This document shows positions 32,682 to 39,410 of a stretch of DNA of 39,410 nucleotides, one piece after another. Position 1 is the stretch's first letter. The number at the start of each line of letters is the position of its first letter. The DNA lies in the NCBI GenBank assembly GCA_947626995.1, contig CANQUI010000019.1:1-39410 (forward strand). The letters are read 5' to 3'. This DNA is from an uncultured Eisenbergiella sp. Lineage in GTDB: Bacteria; Bacillota; Clostridia; Lachnospirales; Lachnospiraceae. The position numbers and the translations under genes are program-made. The notes beneath the pieces are model-generated. The model was given only the letters and a program-made list of their open reading frames with translations, was not told where the DNA came from and searched no databases.

Positions 32682-32697
32682 ATCCGGACACCTCCTC

Positions 32698-32729
32698 AAA
32701 AAAGCCAAAACCTTTTCATTGTTTTGGCT
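32698..32729 (-). promoter_or_regulatory. Terminator-like hairpin in the marR leader
   Basis: On the minus strand AGCCAAAAC and GTTTTGGCT form a perfect 9-bp stem around AATGAAAAG and run directly into TTTTTT. It lies between the marR promoter and the marR ribosome site, so it could attenuate the whole exporter operon. Confidence 0.6.
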
Positions 32730-32761
32730 CATTTCTTAGTTAGTTAATGATTTGCTTGTTA

Positions 32762-32790
32762 AGTATATGAAATAATTTGTGAAATGTCAA
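32762..32790 (-). promoter_or_regulatory. Sigma-A-type promoter of the marR-ABC operon
   Basis: On the minus strand TTGACA (32785-32790) and TATACT (32762-32767) are 17 bases apart. TTAAC/TAACTAAC-type repeats lie just downstream of the -10 and may be the MarR operator, though I cannot define its arms. Confidence 0.8.
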
Positions 32791-32812
32791 ATGATAAGAT
32801 TGTCCGAAATCA

Positions 32813-33889
32813 TTAATTTTTTATAAACAGAGTGTCATAGTCAAAATTGCAATAATATTCCGTAATATCGTTAATATATTTCCTATAATTATCTTTTGTC
32901 AGCTGATACTCTCCTTCCTTCATCCATTTGAGTATCATGCTGTTCACTTCTTCCGTATAATGTGTCTCATCCACATAATAATCCAAATTCCCGATCAGAT
33001 CATAATTATTGAAAAATGCAAACAATTTCACATTGTCATAAGAAAGCATTTTCTCAATGGCAAACTGCTGCAGATCGATTCTTCTCTTCAAAACTTCGGT
33101 CCCGCTCTGATTCAGAGAATCCCACCAACAGATACTATAGGGCGGAATAAACAGATAAAAATCCACATCGGGATGATCCTGTACAGTCTTGAGCACATTT
33201 TGCGAAAGATTCTGCTCGCACAACGCAAATAATTCCCTCGTCTCTTCCTCTGAGATCTCTTTCGTTTTCTTATCCGGTCTCTCATATGCCGCCAGAACCT
33301 CTTTGGCCCCAGTCTCCCCTTTTGTATTAAAACCGTCGGAAAATAATTCCTGCTCCCCGTCTCCCGCCCCTGTGATTGTTCTGACAATCGTAGGAAACGT
33401 CCACTTGGAAAACATTTCCATGCTGAATATATATTCTACATCGTTAAACGGATTTTTATCATACAGATACTCCGGATAAGTCCCTTCCCCAATCCATTCC
33501 GGTCCTGAAATAAATCCTGTGCTGTCAATTCCCCAGATCACCCGTTTGATATCAGGATTTGCGTCAAAGGCCATCTTCAAAATATCATTCACTCTCTTAT
33601 AACCTTCTCCGAGCAATGTAACCCGGACAGAATGGGCCCCGAAAAGTTCATCTGCCTCATGCGTATTAAAATTCAGCGTCATGGAACTTCCCGCGATGAT
33701 GGTATCATAATCAAGGTTTTTGACAATCCCTCCAACTCTGTATACACCGCTGTCACCGGAATAAGAAACTCCTTTTAAAGGCGCATGATACAAAAACAGC
33801 GGATCGATGACCACTGTCAGCGTACCGACGATAACCAGAATCCCCGCATATATTCCAAGTGTGACCAGCACCCATTTTTTTACCTGCAT
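32813..33889 (-). CDS. SGNH-like protein partner of the MBOAT acyltransferase
   Basis: 358 residues with one N-terminal membrane anchor (about 6-28) and an extracellular domain. It has a serine-containing block IIAGSSMTLNF (Ser68/Ser69) and, near the C-terminus, DETHYTEEVN, fitting the Ser and Asp-x-x-His blocks of SGNH/GDSL-type O-acyltransferases such as the AlgJ/AlgX and DltD classes. With the MBOAT protein it probably transfers acyl groups to a surface polymer. I chose the ATG at 33889, 15 bases after the MBOAT stop; longer readings run into the MBOAT frame. The gene is visibly AT-richer than its neighbours. Confidence 0.75.
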   Translation of the reverse strand: MQVKKWVLVTLGIYAGILVIVGTLTVVIDPLFLYHAPLKGVSYSGDSGVYRVGGIVKNLDYDTIIAGSSMTLNFNTHEADELFGAHSVRVTLLGEGYKRVNDILKMAFDANPDIKRVIWGIDSTGFISGPEWIGEGTYPEYLYDKNPFNDVEYIFSMEMFSKWTFPTIVRTITGAGDGEQELFSDGFNTKGETGAKEVLAAYERPDKKTKEISEEETRELFALCEQNLSQNVLKTVQDHPDVDFYLFIPPYSICWWDSLNQSGTEVLKRRIDLQQFAIEKMLSYDNVKLFAFFNNYDLIGNLDYYVDETHYTEEVNSMILKWMKEGEYQLTKDNYRKYINDITEYYCNFDYDTLFIKN

Positions 33890-33903
33890 ACAATTCACCC
33901 CGT

Positions 33904-35367
33904 TCAATAGTGAAAATATAAAAAAGTAGTTTCTCCTGTAAGGGAAAGCATGGAAAGAAAAACAGCCGCAAGGAAAACAAGAGTCTTCCCGATCCCCCAT
34001 TTCCTGTTCTTTACGATGCTCATCGAATTCTTATTCCATAAAGCAACGATCAAAATACCGGCCAACAGAATAACAGCAGAAATCTCATCCGGGATAAAAC
34101 GGGAATAAATTCCGTGCAAACAGGAGAGCTGCAGTCGTTCGATCAATGTGGATGACAGAAATCCCGGCGTGACCGAAAACATCTTATGTAACATCCGGGC
34201 AGCCGTGCCAAAGGAATCCGCGCGAAAGAATACCCAGGCAAGATTTACGAACAGAAACGTCATCATCCAGTTTATCTTTTCCGGGATCTTTTGGATTACA
34301 CCGGCACATTCCCTTGAGAGAATCATAAACAGTCCATGCAGGCCTCCCCAGAGGACATACGTCCAGTTCGCGCCATGCCATAAACCGCTGCACAGAAAAA
34401 CGATCATAATGTTAATCCATGTTTTGAGTTTCCCTTTCCGGTTTCCTCCCAGAGGAATATAAACATACTTTGTAAAAAACTGCGTTAAGGTGATATGCCA
34501 GCGTCTCCAGAATTCAGGAAGGGTTTTCGCTCTATAGGGAGAATCAAAATTGACCGGAAGATCCAGACCCAACAATCTGCTGACGCCAATCGCCATATCG
34601 CTGTAACCGCTGAAGTCAAAATAAATTTGCAAACTGTAGCACAGGCATACCACCCATGCGCCCAAGGTGGTCAGTCCGTCGATATTCGCATATCCCCAGT
34701 CAACAGATTTCCCAAGCGTATCCGCCAGGAGTACTTTCTTCCCAATTCCGATCCCGAAAAGAAACATTCCTTCCGCAAAGCGGTTCCAGTCAATTTCTTT
34801 CTTCCTAATCTCGTTTAAAAAGACGCCCGCCTGTTTGCCTGTGATAATTGGTCCGGACAAAAGATGGGGAAAAAATGACGCATACGAAAAATAATCGAGC
34901 ATCCCGCAGGAAGGCGTTTCCTCCCGATAAGCATCCACCAAAAACGCGATCTGACAAAACGTAATAAAGCTGATTCCCGCCGGCAGCGGAATATTTCTGG
35001 CTGTAAAATCCGTCCCCAGTATGGAATTGATATTCCATAGGAAAAAATTAAAATATTTAAAAAACAAAAGCACAGACAGATTCCCTGCTATTCCGGTAAA
35101 CAATAGGGCCGTTCTTGCGGAAATGCCGAAAATCAGCCTGTTTTTCGGGAGAAATTGAAAAAATCGGATCAGTCCAAAATTGAGGATCAAACTGGCAAAA
35201 AGCAAAAACAGATCCAGTTTCTGTCCTCCATGCCCATAAAAAATCACTGTTGCCGCCAACAAAAAGAATTCTTTTGCTTTTCTTCCCCCTATTTTTCCCG
35301 AAAGGAAAAACCCGAGAATCACAAGAGGTAGGAAGAGCAAGATAAATGAATAAGAATGAAAAACCAT
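33904..35367 (-). CDS. MBOAT-family O-acyltransferase (AlgI/DltB-like)
   Basis: 487 residues, polytopic. Family landmarks: FLPLVILGFFL at the N-terminus, LPAGISFITFCQIAFLVDAY, YFDFSGYSDMAIGVSRLLGL, FWRRWHITLTQFFTKYVYIP and the active-site histidine region SGLWHGANWTYVLWGGLHG. These proteins move acyl groups across the membrane for O-acetylation of polysaccharides, or D-alanine for teichoic acids. No dltA or dltC is nearby, so O-acetylation is more likely than D-alanylation. AAAGGA precedes the ATG and a good promoter lies upstream. Base composition is lower in GC than the flanks. Confidence 0.93.
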   Translation of the reverse strand: MVFHSYSFILLFLPLVILGFFLSGKIGGRKAKEFFLLAATVIFYGHGGQKLDLFLLFASLILNFGLIRFFQFLPKNRLIFGISARTALLFTGIAGNLSVLLFFKYFNFFLWNINSILGTDFTARNIPLPAGISFITFCQIAFLVDAYREETPSCGMLDYFSYASFFPHLLSGPIITGKQAGVFLNEIRKKEIDWNRFAEGMFLFGIGIGKKVLLADTLGKSVDWGYANIDGLTTLGAWVVCLCYSLQIYFDFSGYSDMAIGVSRLLGLDLPVNFDSPYRAKTLPEFWRRWHITLTQFFTKYVYIPLGGNRKGKLKTWINIMIVFLCSGLWHGANWTYVLWGGLHGLFMILSRECAGVIQKIPEKINWMMTFLFVNLAWVFFRADSFGTAARMLHKMFSVTPGFLSSTLIERLQLSCLHGIYSRFIPDEISAVILLAGILIVALWNKNSMSIVKNRKWGIGKTLVFLAAVFLSMLSLTGETTFLYFHY

Positions 35368-35415
35368 ATACTCTTTCCTTTTTCAGTCTTCATGATATTT
35401 TCAAAATACAAAATA

Positions 35416-35444
35416 ATCATATCACCTGGAATCGTTTTTGTGAA
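35416..35444 (-). promoter_or_regulatory. Promoter of the MBOAT-SGNH pair
   Basis: On the minus strand TTCACA (35439-35444, 5/6) and TATGAT (35416-35421) are 17 bases apart, and the -10 has a TGA extension. Confidence 0.65.
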
Positions 35445-35503
35445 GTTTTCCGTAGCTGCTTGTTCCATTTCTTCCCAAACTGGCCTGCTCAAATAACCTC
35501 AAA

Positions 35504-35529
35504 ATGGCACTTTTTATCATGGCACTTTT
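35504..35529 (+). promoter_or_regulatory. Direct repeat upstream of the B6 salvage genes
   Basis: ATGGCACTTTT occurs twice (35504-35514 and 35519-35529), 15 bases apart start to start, ending 4 bases before the -10. It could be an operator for a regulator that reads direct repeats. PdxR/MocR-type activators of vitamin B6 genes do so, but no such regulator is in this window. Confidence 0.45.
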
Positions 35530-35532
35530 GCG

Positions 35533-35538
35533 TATAAT
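35533..35538 (+). promoter_or_regulatory. Promoter -10 of the ECF transporter-kinase operon
   Basis: TATAAT lies about 60 bases upstream of the start codon. No good -35 lies 16-18 bases upstream (that position reads CTTTTT), which fits activator-dependent expression. Confidence 0.5.
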
Positions 35539-35598
35539 GAAAACAGGATTGAGCCTGCAAAAAGAAAATATTTCCCTGACGAAACGGAGGAAAATGAA

Positions 35599-36198
35599 AT
35601 GACAAACGTAAAAATCCAAAAACTGGTTATGACGGGCGTTTTTGCCGCCCTCTCCTATGTAATCTTCACTTTTCTGCAGTTCAAGATCCCGCTTCCCGGC
35701 GGCGACGCCACCTCCATCCACCTGGGCAATGCGGTGTGCGTACTGGGCGCGCTGATCCTGGGCGGTCCTCTGGGCGGGATCGGCGGCGCCATCGGCATGA
35801 CCATCGGCGACCTGCTGGATCCCATCTATGTGATCTACGCGCCAAAGACCTTTATCCTGAAGCTGTGCATCGGCCTGATCACCGGGCTGATCGCCCACAA
35901 TCTTGGACATATTACGGAAAAGACGGACAAAAAGCAGATCGCGCTGTGGACGCTTTTTGCCTCCGCAGGCGGCCTTTTGTTCAACGTCATCTTCGACCCG
36001 CTGCTGGGCTATGTGTATAAGATCTACATCATCGGCAAGCCCGCCGCCGAGGTGGCTCTGGCCTGGAACGTGGCCTCCTCCTCGATCAACGCCGTGACCA
36101 GCACCATTGTGGCCGTTGTCGTTTACATAGCCCTGCTGCCCGCGCTGAAAAAATCCGGCCTGTTCTTTCGGATCGGCAAAAATAAGAAAAACGCATAA
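35599..36198 (+). CDS. ECF transporter S component, probably for vitamin B6
   Basis: 199 residues with about five or six membrane segments. The N-terminus (KIQKLVMTGVFAALSYVIFT) and the glycine-rich block ILGGPLGGIGGAIGMTIGDL are typical of substrate-binding S components, which need a shared EcfAAT energising module encoded elsewhere. The pyridoxine/pyridoxamine-type kinase 14 bases downstream suggests vitamin B6 as substrate (PdxU-type); this is an inference from context. GGAGG lies 8 bases before the ATG. Confidence 0.85.
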   Translation: MTNVKIQKLVMTGVFAALSYVIFTFLQFKIPLPGGDATSIHLGNAVCVLGALILGGPLGGIGGAIGMTIGDLLDPIYVIYAPKTFILKLCIGLITGLIAHNLGHITEKTDKKQIALWTLFASAGGLLFNVIFDPLLGYVYKIYIIGKPAAEVALAWNVASSSINAVTSTIVAVVVYIALLPALKKSGLFFRIGKNKKNA

Positions 36199-36212
36199 CG
36201 CAGGAGATTTCC

Positions 36213-37142
36213 ATGAATACGCCCTACAGGATCCCAAAGAAAATTGCCATGTTCAACAGTTTTGCCGGATACGGCCGCTGCGCGATGACAGAAGCCGTTC
36301 CGGTGATCAGCGCCATGCAGGTGCAGGCCTGTCCGGTTCCCACCGCCGTTTTTTCCAGCCACACGGGGTTTCCCTCTTATTACGCGCACGACTTTTCCCC
36401 TGCCCTGGCGGATTATCTGGCGCAGTGGGAGCTTTTGGATCTGCGTTTTGACGGCGTCTACTGCGGATTTCTGGGGAAAAAGCGAGCTCTCCAAACCATC
36501 GGCTCTTTTATAGAAAAACAGAAAGAAAAAAAGGACGGGGCCTCCCCTGTGGTCCTGATCGATCCGGTTATGGGGGATCATGGGCGGCGGTACCGGACGG
36601 TGACGCCCGATTACTGCGCTGCCATGCGGCGCTTTATCCGAATGGCGGATCTTATTACGCCCAATATCACCGAGGCCTGTCTGCTGGCGGATATTCCCTG
36701 TCGAGAAGAAAACTGGACCCAGGAGCAGCTGCGGGATCTGTGCGTTACGCTGCATGCGCTGGGGCCCTCCAAAGTGGTCATCACCGGGCTCTACACGCCG
36801 CCCCTTGACAAACCCGGCTATTATACCAATTTCGTATCGGAAAAGGATCCCGACAGCGGCGAAGTGGCCGTTTATGAGGACCGTACGCCTTTTGCCGGCG
36901 CGCCCTATCACGGCACGGGAGATCTTTTTGCGGCTGTGCTGGCCGCCGACGCAATAAAGGGCGTTCCATTGCCTGCCTCGGTGCAAAAAGCGGCCGCCTT
37001 TATCGGCGCGTGTATCAAGACCAGCCATGACCTGCAGATTCCGGAAACGGACGGCGTCTGTTTTGAAAACTTTCTTTTCATGCTGCAGGACCCGGCGGTT
37101 CCTCCTCCTGGGCCATCCGATACCCCACGCCGATCTCTGTAA
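36213..37142 (+). CDS. Pyridoxal/pyridoxamine kinase
   Basis: 309 residues, ribokinase-like fold. It phosphorylates B6 vitamers in the salvage route to pyridoxal phosphate. Family motifs: FNSFAGYGRCAMTEAVPV near the start, VVLIDPVMGDHGRRY, LITPNITEACLLADI, and the anion-hole/catalytic block YHGTGDLFAAVLAAD with the base aspartate. AGGAGA precedes the ATG. The last 65 bases overlap, tail to tail, the 3' end of the opposite-strand response regulator, and no terminator is visible between them. Confidence 0.92.
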   Translation: MNTPYRIPKKIAMFNSFAGYGRCAMTEAVPVISAMQVQACPVPTAVFSSHTGFPSYYAHDFSPALADYLAQWELLDLRFDGVYCGFLGKKRALQTIGSFIEKQKEKKDGASPVVLIDPVMGDHGRRYRTVTPDYCAAMRRFIRMADLITPNITEACLLADIPCREENWTQEQLRDLCVTLHALGPSKVVITGLYTPPLDKPGYYTNFVSEKDPDSGEVAVYEDRTPFAGAPYHGTGDLFAAVLAADAIKGVPLPASVQKAAAFIGACIKTSHDLQIPETDGVCFENFLFMLQDPAVPPPGPSDTPRRSL

Positions 37143-37800
37143 AGATATAGCGCGGCTCCGCCGGATTTTTCTCAATTTTTCGCCGGATATTGGCCATGTT
37201 CACCCGCAGGATCCGGTTGTTGTCGTCCATGTAAGGCCCCCACACATGGGAAATGATGGCGTCGTAAGTCACCACCCGTCCCGCGTTGCGCGCCAGAAAC
37301 GCCACGATCTTATACTCCACCTGCGTCAGATGGACTTCTTCTTTCCCGATCTGAAGCAATCGTTTCCCCAGATCCAGTCTCAGCTCCCCCACGCAAAAAA
37401 CGTCCGCACAGGCTCCCGTTTGGGCAGCGATGGTTCCGTGGCGCATGGCCGCCCGGATACGGGCCATAAGCTCCGGAATACCGAAAGGCTTTGTAATATA
37501 ATCATCGGCCCCCAGATCCAGCGCCCGCACCTTTTCCTTTTCCTGTCCGCGCGCCGAAATAATAATGATCGGGATCTGCGACCAGCTTCTGACGTTTCGG
37601 ATCACTTCGCCGCCGTCCATATCCGGCAGCCCCAGATCCAGAAGGATCGTCTCCGGGCAGAGCGAGGCGGCCAGCGCCATCCCTTCCTTTGCGGTTTTTG
37701 CGCCTACCGGTTTGTAGCCCTGGGCCCGCAGGCTGGCGGCGATAAAATCACGGATGTTTTCTTCGTCTTCAATCATCAATACCGTGCCCTTTGATGCCAT
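37078..37800 (-). CDS. KdpE-like response regulator (OmpR family)
   Basis: 240 residues. The receiver domain has VLMIEDEENIRDFI, the phosphoacceptor Asp55 in ILLDLGLPDMDG, and a switch-lysine block DYITKPFGIPELMARI. The winged helix at about 135-230 contains VHLTQVEYKIVAFLARNAGRV and the ending FTEIGVGYRM, closest to KdpE. I chose the ATG at 37800, one base after the stop of the kinase gene. It is the likely partner of that kinase. No kdpFABC is in the window; trkA-trkH, 10 kb away, is a conceivable target. Confidence 0.93.
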   Translation of the reverse strand: MASKGTVLMIEDEENIRDFIAASLRAQGYKPVGAKTAKEGMALAASLCPETILLDLGLPDMDGGEVIRNVRSWSQIPIIIISARGQEKEKVRALDLGADDYITKPFGIPELMARIRAAMRHGTIAAQTGACADVFCVGELRLDLGKRLLQIGKEEVHLTQVEYKIVAFLARNAGRVVTYDAIISHVWGPYMDDNNRILRVNMANIRRKIEKNPAEPRYIFTEIGVGYRMAQEEEPPGPAA

Positions 37801-37801
37801 T

Positions 37802-38947
37802 TCAGTCTCCCGCCGTTTCCCTTTTTCTCTCCGGCGCCTCTGACGCCGGCTGCTCCTGACAGGGCAGATAAAAACAAATCTCGGCCCCCTGTTCGCAATT
37901 ATGCGCCAGAATCCGCCCGCCGTGAGCCATGACGATCGTCTTACAGATGGACAGGCCGAGCCCCATTCCTCTGTGACTGTCGGATTCCCCGCCGCCGTTT
38001 CGGTCCTCTCCGTCAAATATCGTCTCCAGATGGTTGGGGGCGATGCCCGTACCATAATCCCGCACACAAAACGCCACTTCTTTTTCTCCGATCTGCGTAT
38101 ACAGCAGGATGGGTTTCGTACTGTTGGCATGAAACCAGGCATTTTCCATGAGATTGACCAGCACCTGCTCGATCAGCATGGCGTCCATGGGCAGCATGAC
38201 AAACTCTTCCGGCAGCCGCACATCGATGCGGATATCGGGAATCCGCTTGCGGATGCGTCCTACGGCCCCCAAAAGCACCTCCTCCACCGCCTCCATGTTC
38301 TTTGTCACGCCGGCCGAATCGTTTTGTATCCTCGTCACGGTCAGCAGATTCTCCACCATATGCAAAAGCCAGTTGGCGTCTTCGCCGATGTGGCGGACCA
38401 TTTTTCGTTTTTCCTCCTCGGACAGCAGCTCTCCGTTTTCCAGATAGGAACTGCTGGCCCCGATGATCCCCGTCAGCGGCGTACGCAGATCGTGGGAAAT
38501 GGCCCGCAGAAGGTTCGCCCGGATCTTCTCCTTTTCCGCTTCCCGGAGCCGTTTCTCCTGCTCGGCCAAAATCCGGGACTGCTCCTTCGTATAGGAAGTG
38601 ACCGCGCTGACCATCACGGCGATCAGCAGCATACAAAAAAAAGTAACCGGATACCCCTGCCGTGTAAAATCCAGGCGGGAATAGGGATAGGTGAACAGGT
38701 AATTGACGCAGCCTACGCTGATCATCGCCGCGACAATGCCGGGCACATAGCCCTGGGTAAAGCGGGGAATAAAAATCAGCGCCACCGTATAAAACATCAC
38801 GATGTTTACCGTGCCTTCCGAAATCCGGTTATAAACCCACGCCACAAGGGTGACAACGGCCAGAATGGCCGCCGTCACCAGCGTATTTTTCCATGTGACC
38901 TCCCACCAGCTCTGACTATAAGAGGATTGGGGGACTTTCTTTTGCAT
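37802..38947 (-). CDS. KdpD-like sensor kinase lacking the N-terminal KdpD domain
   Basis: 381 residues. Four membrane segments (about 22-38, 46-62, 68-86, 100-117) form a DUF4118-type KdpD sensor region. A short coil, the HisKA motif AISHDLRTPLTGI with His152, and an ATPase domain (VNLMENAWFHA, VRDYGTGIAP, GMGLGLSICKTIVMAHGG) follow. Full KdpD has about 890 residues with an N-terminal KdpD/UspA part; that part is absent, and no trace of it precedes this gene, which follows pspC by 21 bases. GGAGG precedes the ATG. The natural signal may be K+ or envelope state. Confidence 0.93.
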   Translation of the reverse strand: MQKKVPQSSYSQSWWEVTWKNTLVTAAILAVVTLVAWVYNRISEGTVNIVMFYTVALIFIPRFTQGYVPGIVAAMISVGCVNYLFTYPYSRLDFTRQGYPVTFFCMLLIAVMVSAVTSYTKEQSRILAEQEKRLREAEKEKIRANLLRAISHDLRTPLTGIIGASSSYLENGELLSEEEKRKMVRHIGEDANWLLHMVENLLTVTRIQNDSAGVTKNMEAVEEVLLGAVGRIRKRIPDIRIDVRLPEEFVMLPMDAMLIEQVLVNLMENAWFHANSTKPILLYTQIGEKEVAFCVRDYGTGIAPNHLETIFDGEDRNGGGESDSHRGMGLGLSICKTIVMAHGGRILAHNCEQGAEICFYLPCQEQPASEAPERKRETAGD

Positions 38948-38968
38948 ACGCGCCGCCTCCGTGATCCG

Positions 38969-39178
38969 TCAGTCCACGATCCCGTCGTCCTCGGGAATGA
39001 TCATTGCCAGAATGAAATACAGGATCAGGCCCAGACAGCCCGCTCCCAGTACGAGACTTAAGACCACATAAAGCACGCGGACCAGGGTGGGATCCACGCC
39101 CAGATACAGGCCAAGCCCCCCGCATACGCCGCAGACCATTCTGTTTGTGGTAGAACGCAGTAATTTCTTTTCCTTCAT
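38969..39178 (-). CDS. PspC-domain membrane protein
   Basis: 69 residues, a single PspC domain: MKEKKLLRSTTNRMVCGVCG, the GLGLYLGVDPTLVRVLYVV core and the acidic end IIPEDDGIVD. It has one or two membrane segments. PspC-type proteins take part in envelope-stress responses. I chose the ATG at 39178, with GGAG 9 bases upstream. It lies between a 38-residue ORF and the KdpD-like kinase and is probably in one operon with them. Confidence 0.9.
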   Translation of the reverse strand: MKEKKLLRSTTNRMVCGVCGGLGLYLGVDPTLVRVLYVVLSLVLGAGCLGLILYFILAMIIPEDDGIVD

Positions 39179-39227
39179 TTTTTTCTCTCCTTTTCTCCTG
39201 ATTGTCCGATTGCCCGGTACCTTTATT

Positions 39228-39344
39228 TTATGCCTTGATAAAGGAAATATCAATATCTCCAAAATAAGAAGATACACTCATTTTTCCGACGCTTTCGGGA
39301 TTCTGTTTCTGACAGTCCGTTCCCGTAAAAGCCTCCCTGTTCAT
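39228..39344 (-). CDS. Small ORF of 38 residues
   Basis: It starts MNREAFTGTDCQKQNPESVG and ends YFGDIDISFIKA. GGGAGGAG lies 7 bases before the ATG, and the start overlaps the stop of the upstream gene (ATGA), so translation is likely. The C-terminal YFGDIDISF resembles a strand of LiaF/DUF4097-type beta domains, so it may be a remnant or minimal form of such a protein; this is weak. The family is not recognised. Confidence 0.5.
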   Translation of the reverse strand: MNREAFTGTDCQKQNPESVGKMSVSSYFGDIDISFIKA

Positions 39345-39410
39345 TGATTGACTCCTCCCTCAAAAATGCCCGTTATTTTTCGTGAATAGCGCTCCCATTC
39401 CGCCCGATAC
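39341..39410 (-). CDS. Partial gene, possible PadR-type regulator C-terminus
   Basis: Only the last 22 residues are in the window (YRAEWERYSRKITGIFEGG, then VNQ). The helical W-x-x-Y-x-x-x-I-x-x-I-x-x-GG pattern resembles the end of PadR-family regulators. It overlaps the following small ORF by four bases, which supports an operon. The call is tentative because of length. Confidence 0.4.
   Translation of the reverse strand, partial: YRAEWERYSRKITGIFEGGVNQ

Noticed and set aside
32682-32732. Upstream ATG for the MarR gene
   Set aside because: No ribosome site precedes it, the reading would cross the terminator-like hairpin, and the later ATG has GGAGG and gives the normal family length.
33904-35367. 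MBOAT gene as dltB
   Set aside because: No dltA or dltC accompanies it, and the partner resembles general SGNH-type acyltransferases; D-alanylation is not supported.
37901-39061. Plus-strand open frame of 386 codons
   Set aside because: It is antisense to the KdpD-like kinase, which has complete motifs. The plus-strand product is histidine- and arginine-rich without recognisable structure.
1-39410. CRISPR array, tRNA, rRNA, insertion sequence or prophage
   Set aside because: No regularly spaced repeats, cloverleaf-like segments, rRNA stretches, or transposase, integrase or phage genes were seen.

Overview
The window looks like chromosomal DNA of a spore-forming, fairly GC-rich Clostridia member, most like Lachnospiraceae. 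This is an inference from three things: the complete spoIIIA and spoIIA operons, the T-box-controlled valS, and gene content typical of Firmicutes. It is mostly housekeeping and sporulation DNA. I saw no phage, insertion sequence, CRISPR array, rRNA or tRNA.

From about 0.1 to 25.7 kb nearly everything is on the minus strand. Read in the direction of transcription (from high to low coordinates) it runs: valS behind a T-box leader, folC, a 51-residue small protein, and a zinc-ribbon/TPR membrane protein closed by a terminator. Next comes spoIIAA-spoIIAB-sigF, then a class B sortase with its own vegetative-type promoter, then spoVAA, a strong terminator, and spoVAB-spoVAC. Where spoVAD and spoVAE would be expected there is instead a structured palindromic repeat and a wrecked flavodoxin-type reductase gene. 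A NapH-like polyferredoxin and a membrane-anchored TlpA-like thioredoxin follow and end at a terminator. A P-type Ca2+-type ATPase comes next, then spoIIIAA to spoIIIAH, deoB, prfC with its own promoter and a structured leader, and a transglutaminase-fold lipoprotein.

From 25.7 to 28.6 kb the plus strand carries trkA-trkH (potassium uptake), divergent from valS. From 28.6 to 32.8 kb the minus strand carries a MarR regulator and a heterodimeric ABC exporter with one degenerate ATP site; a terminator-like hairpin lies in the marR leader. From 32.8 to 35.4 kb is a visibly AT-richer pair, an MBOAT O-acyltransferase and an SGNH-like partner, probably for decorating an extracellular polymer. At 35.5-37.1 kb the plus strand carries an ECF transporter S component and a pyridoxal/pyridoxamine kinase, a likely vitamin B6 salvage pair. 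The last 2.3 kb (minus strand) hold a partial PadR-like gene, a 38-residue ORF, a PspC-domain protein, and a KdpD/KdpE-like two-component pair whose kinase lacks the usual N-terminal KdpD domain.

The observations most worth a second look are: (1) the split spoVA cluster, with two similar sigma-G-like promoters around a terminator and no spoVAD/AE; (2) a palindromic repeat present complete next to that break and in abbreviated form exactly at the 5' end of spoIIIAE, whose product appears to lack the usual signal peptide; (3) mutually exclusive hairpins in the prfC leader; (4) the terminator-like hairpin in the marR leader; (5) an 11-bp direct repeat upstream of the B6 salvage genes. I did not find a clearly new multi-gene system.
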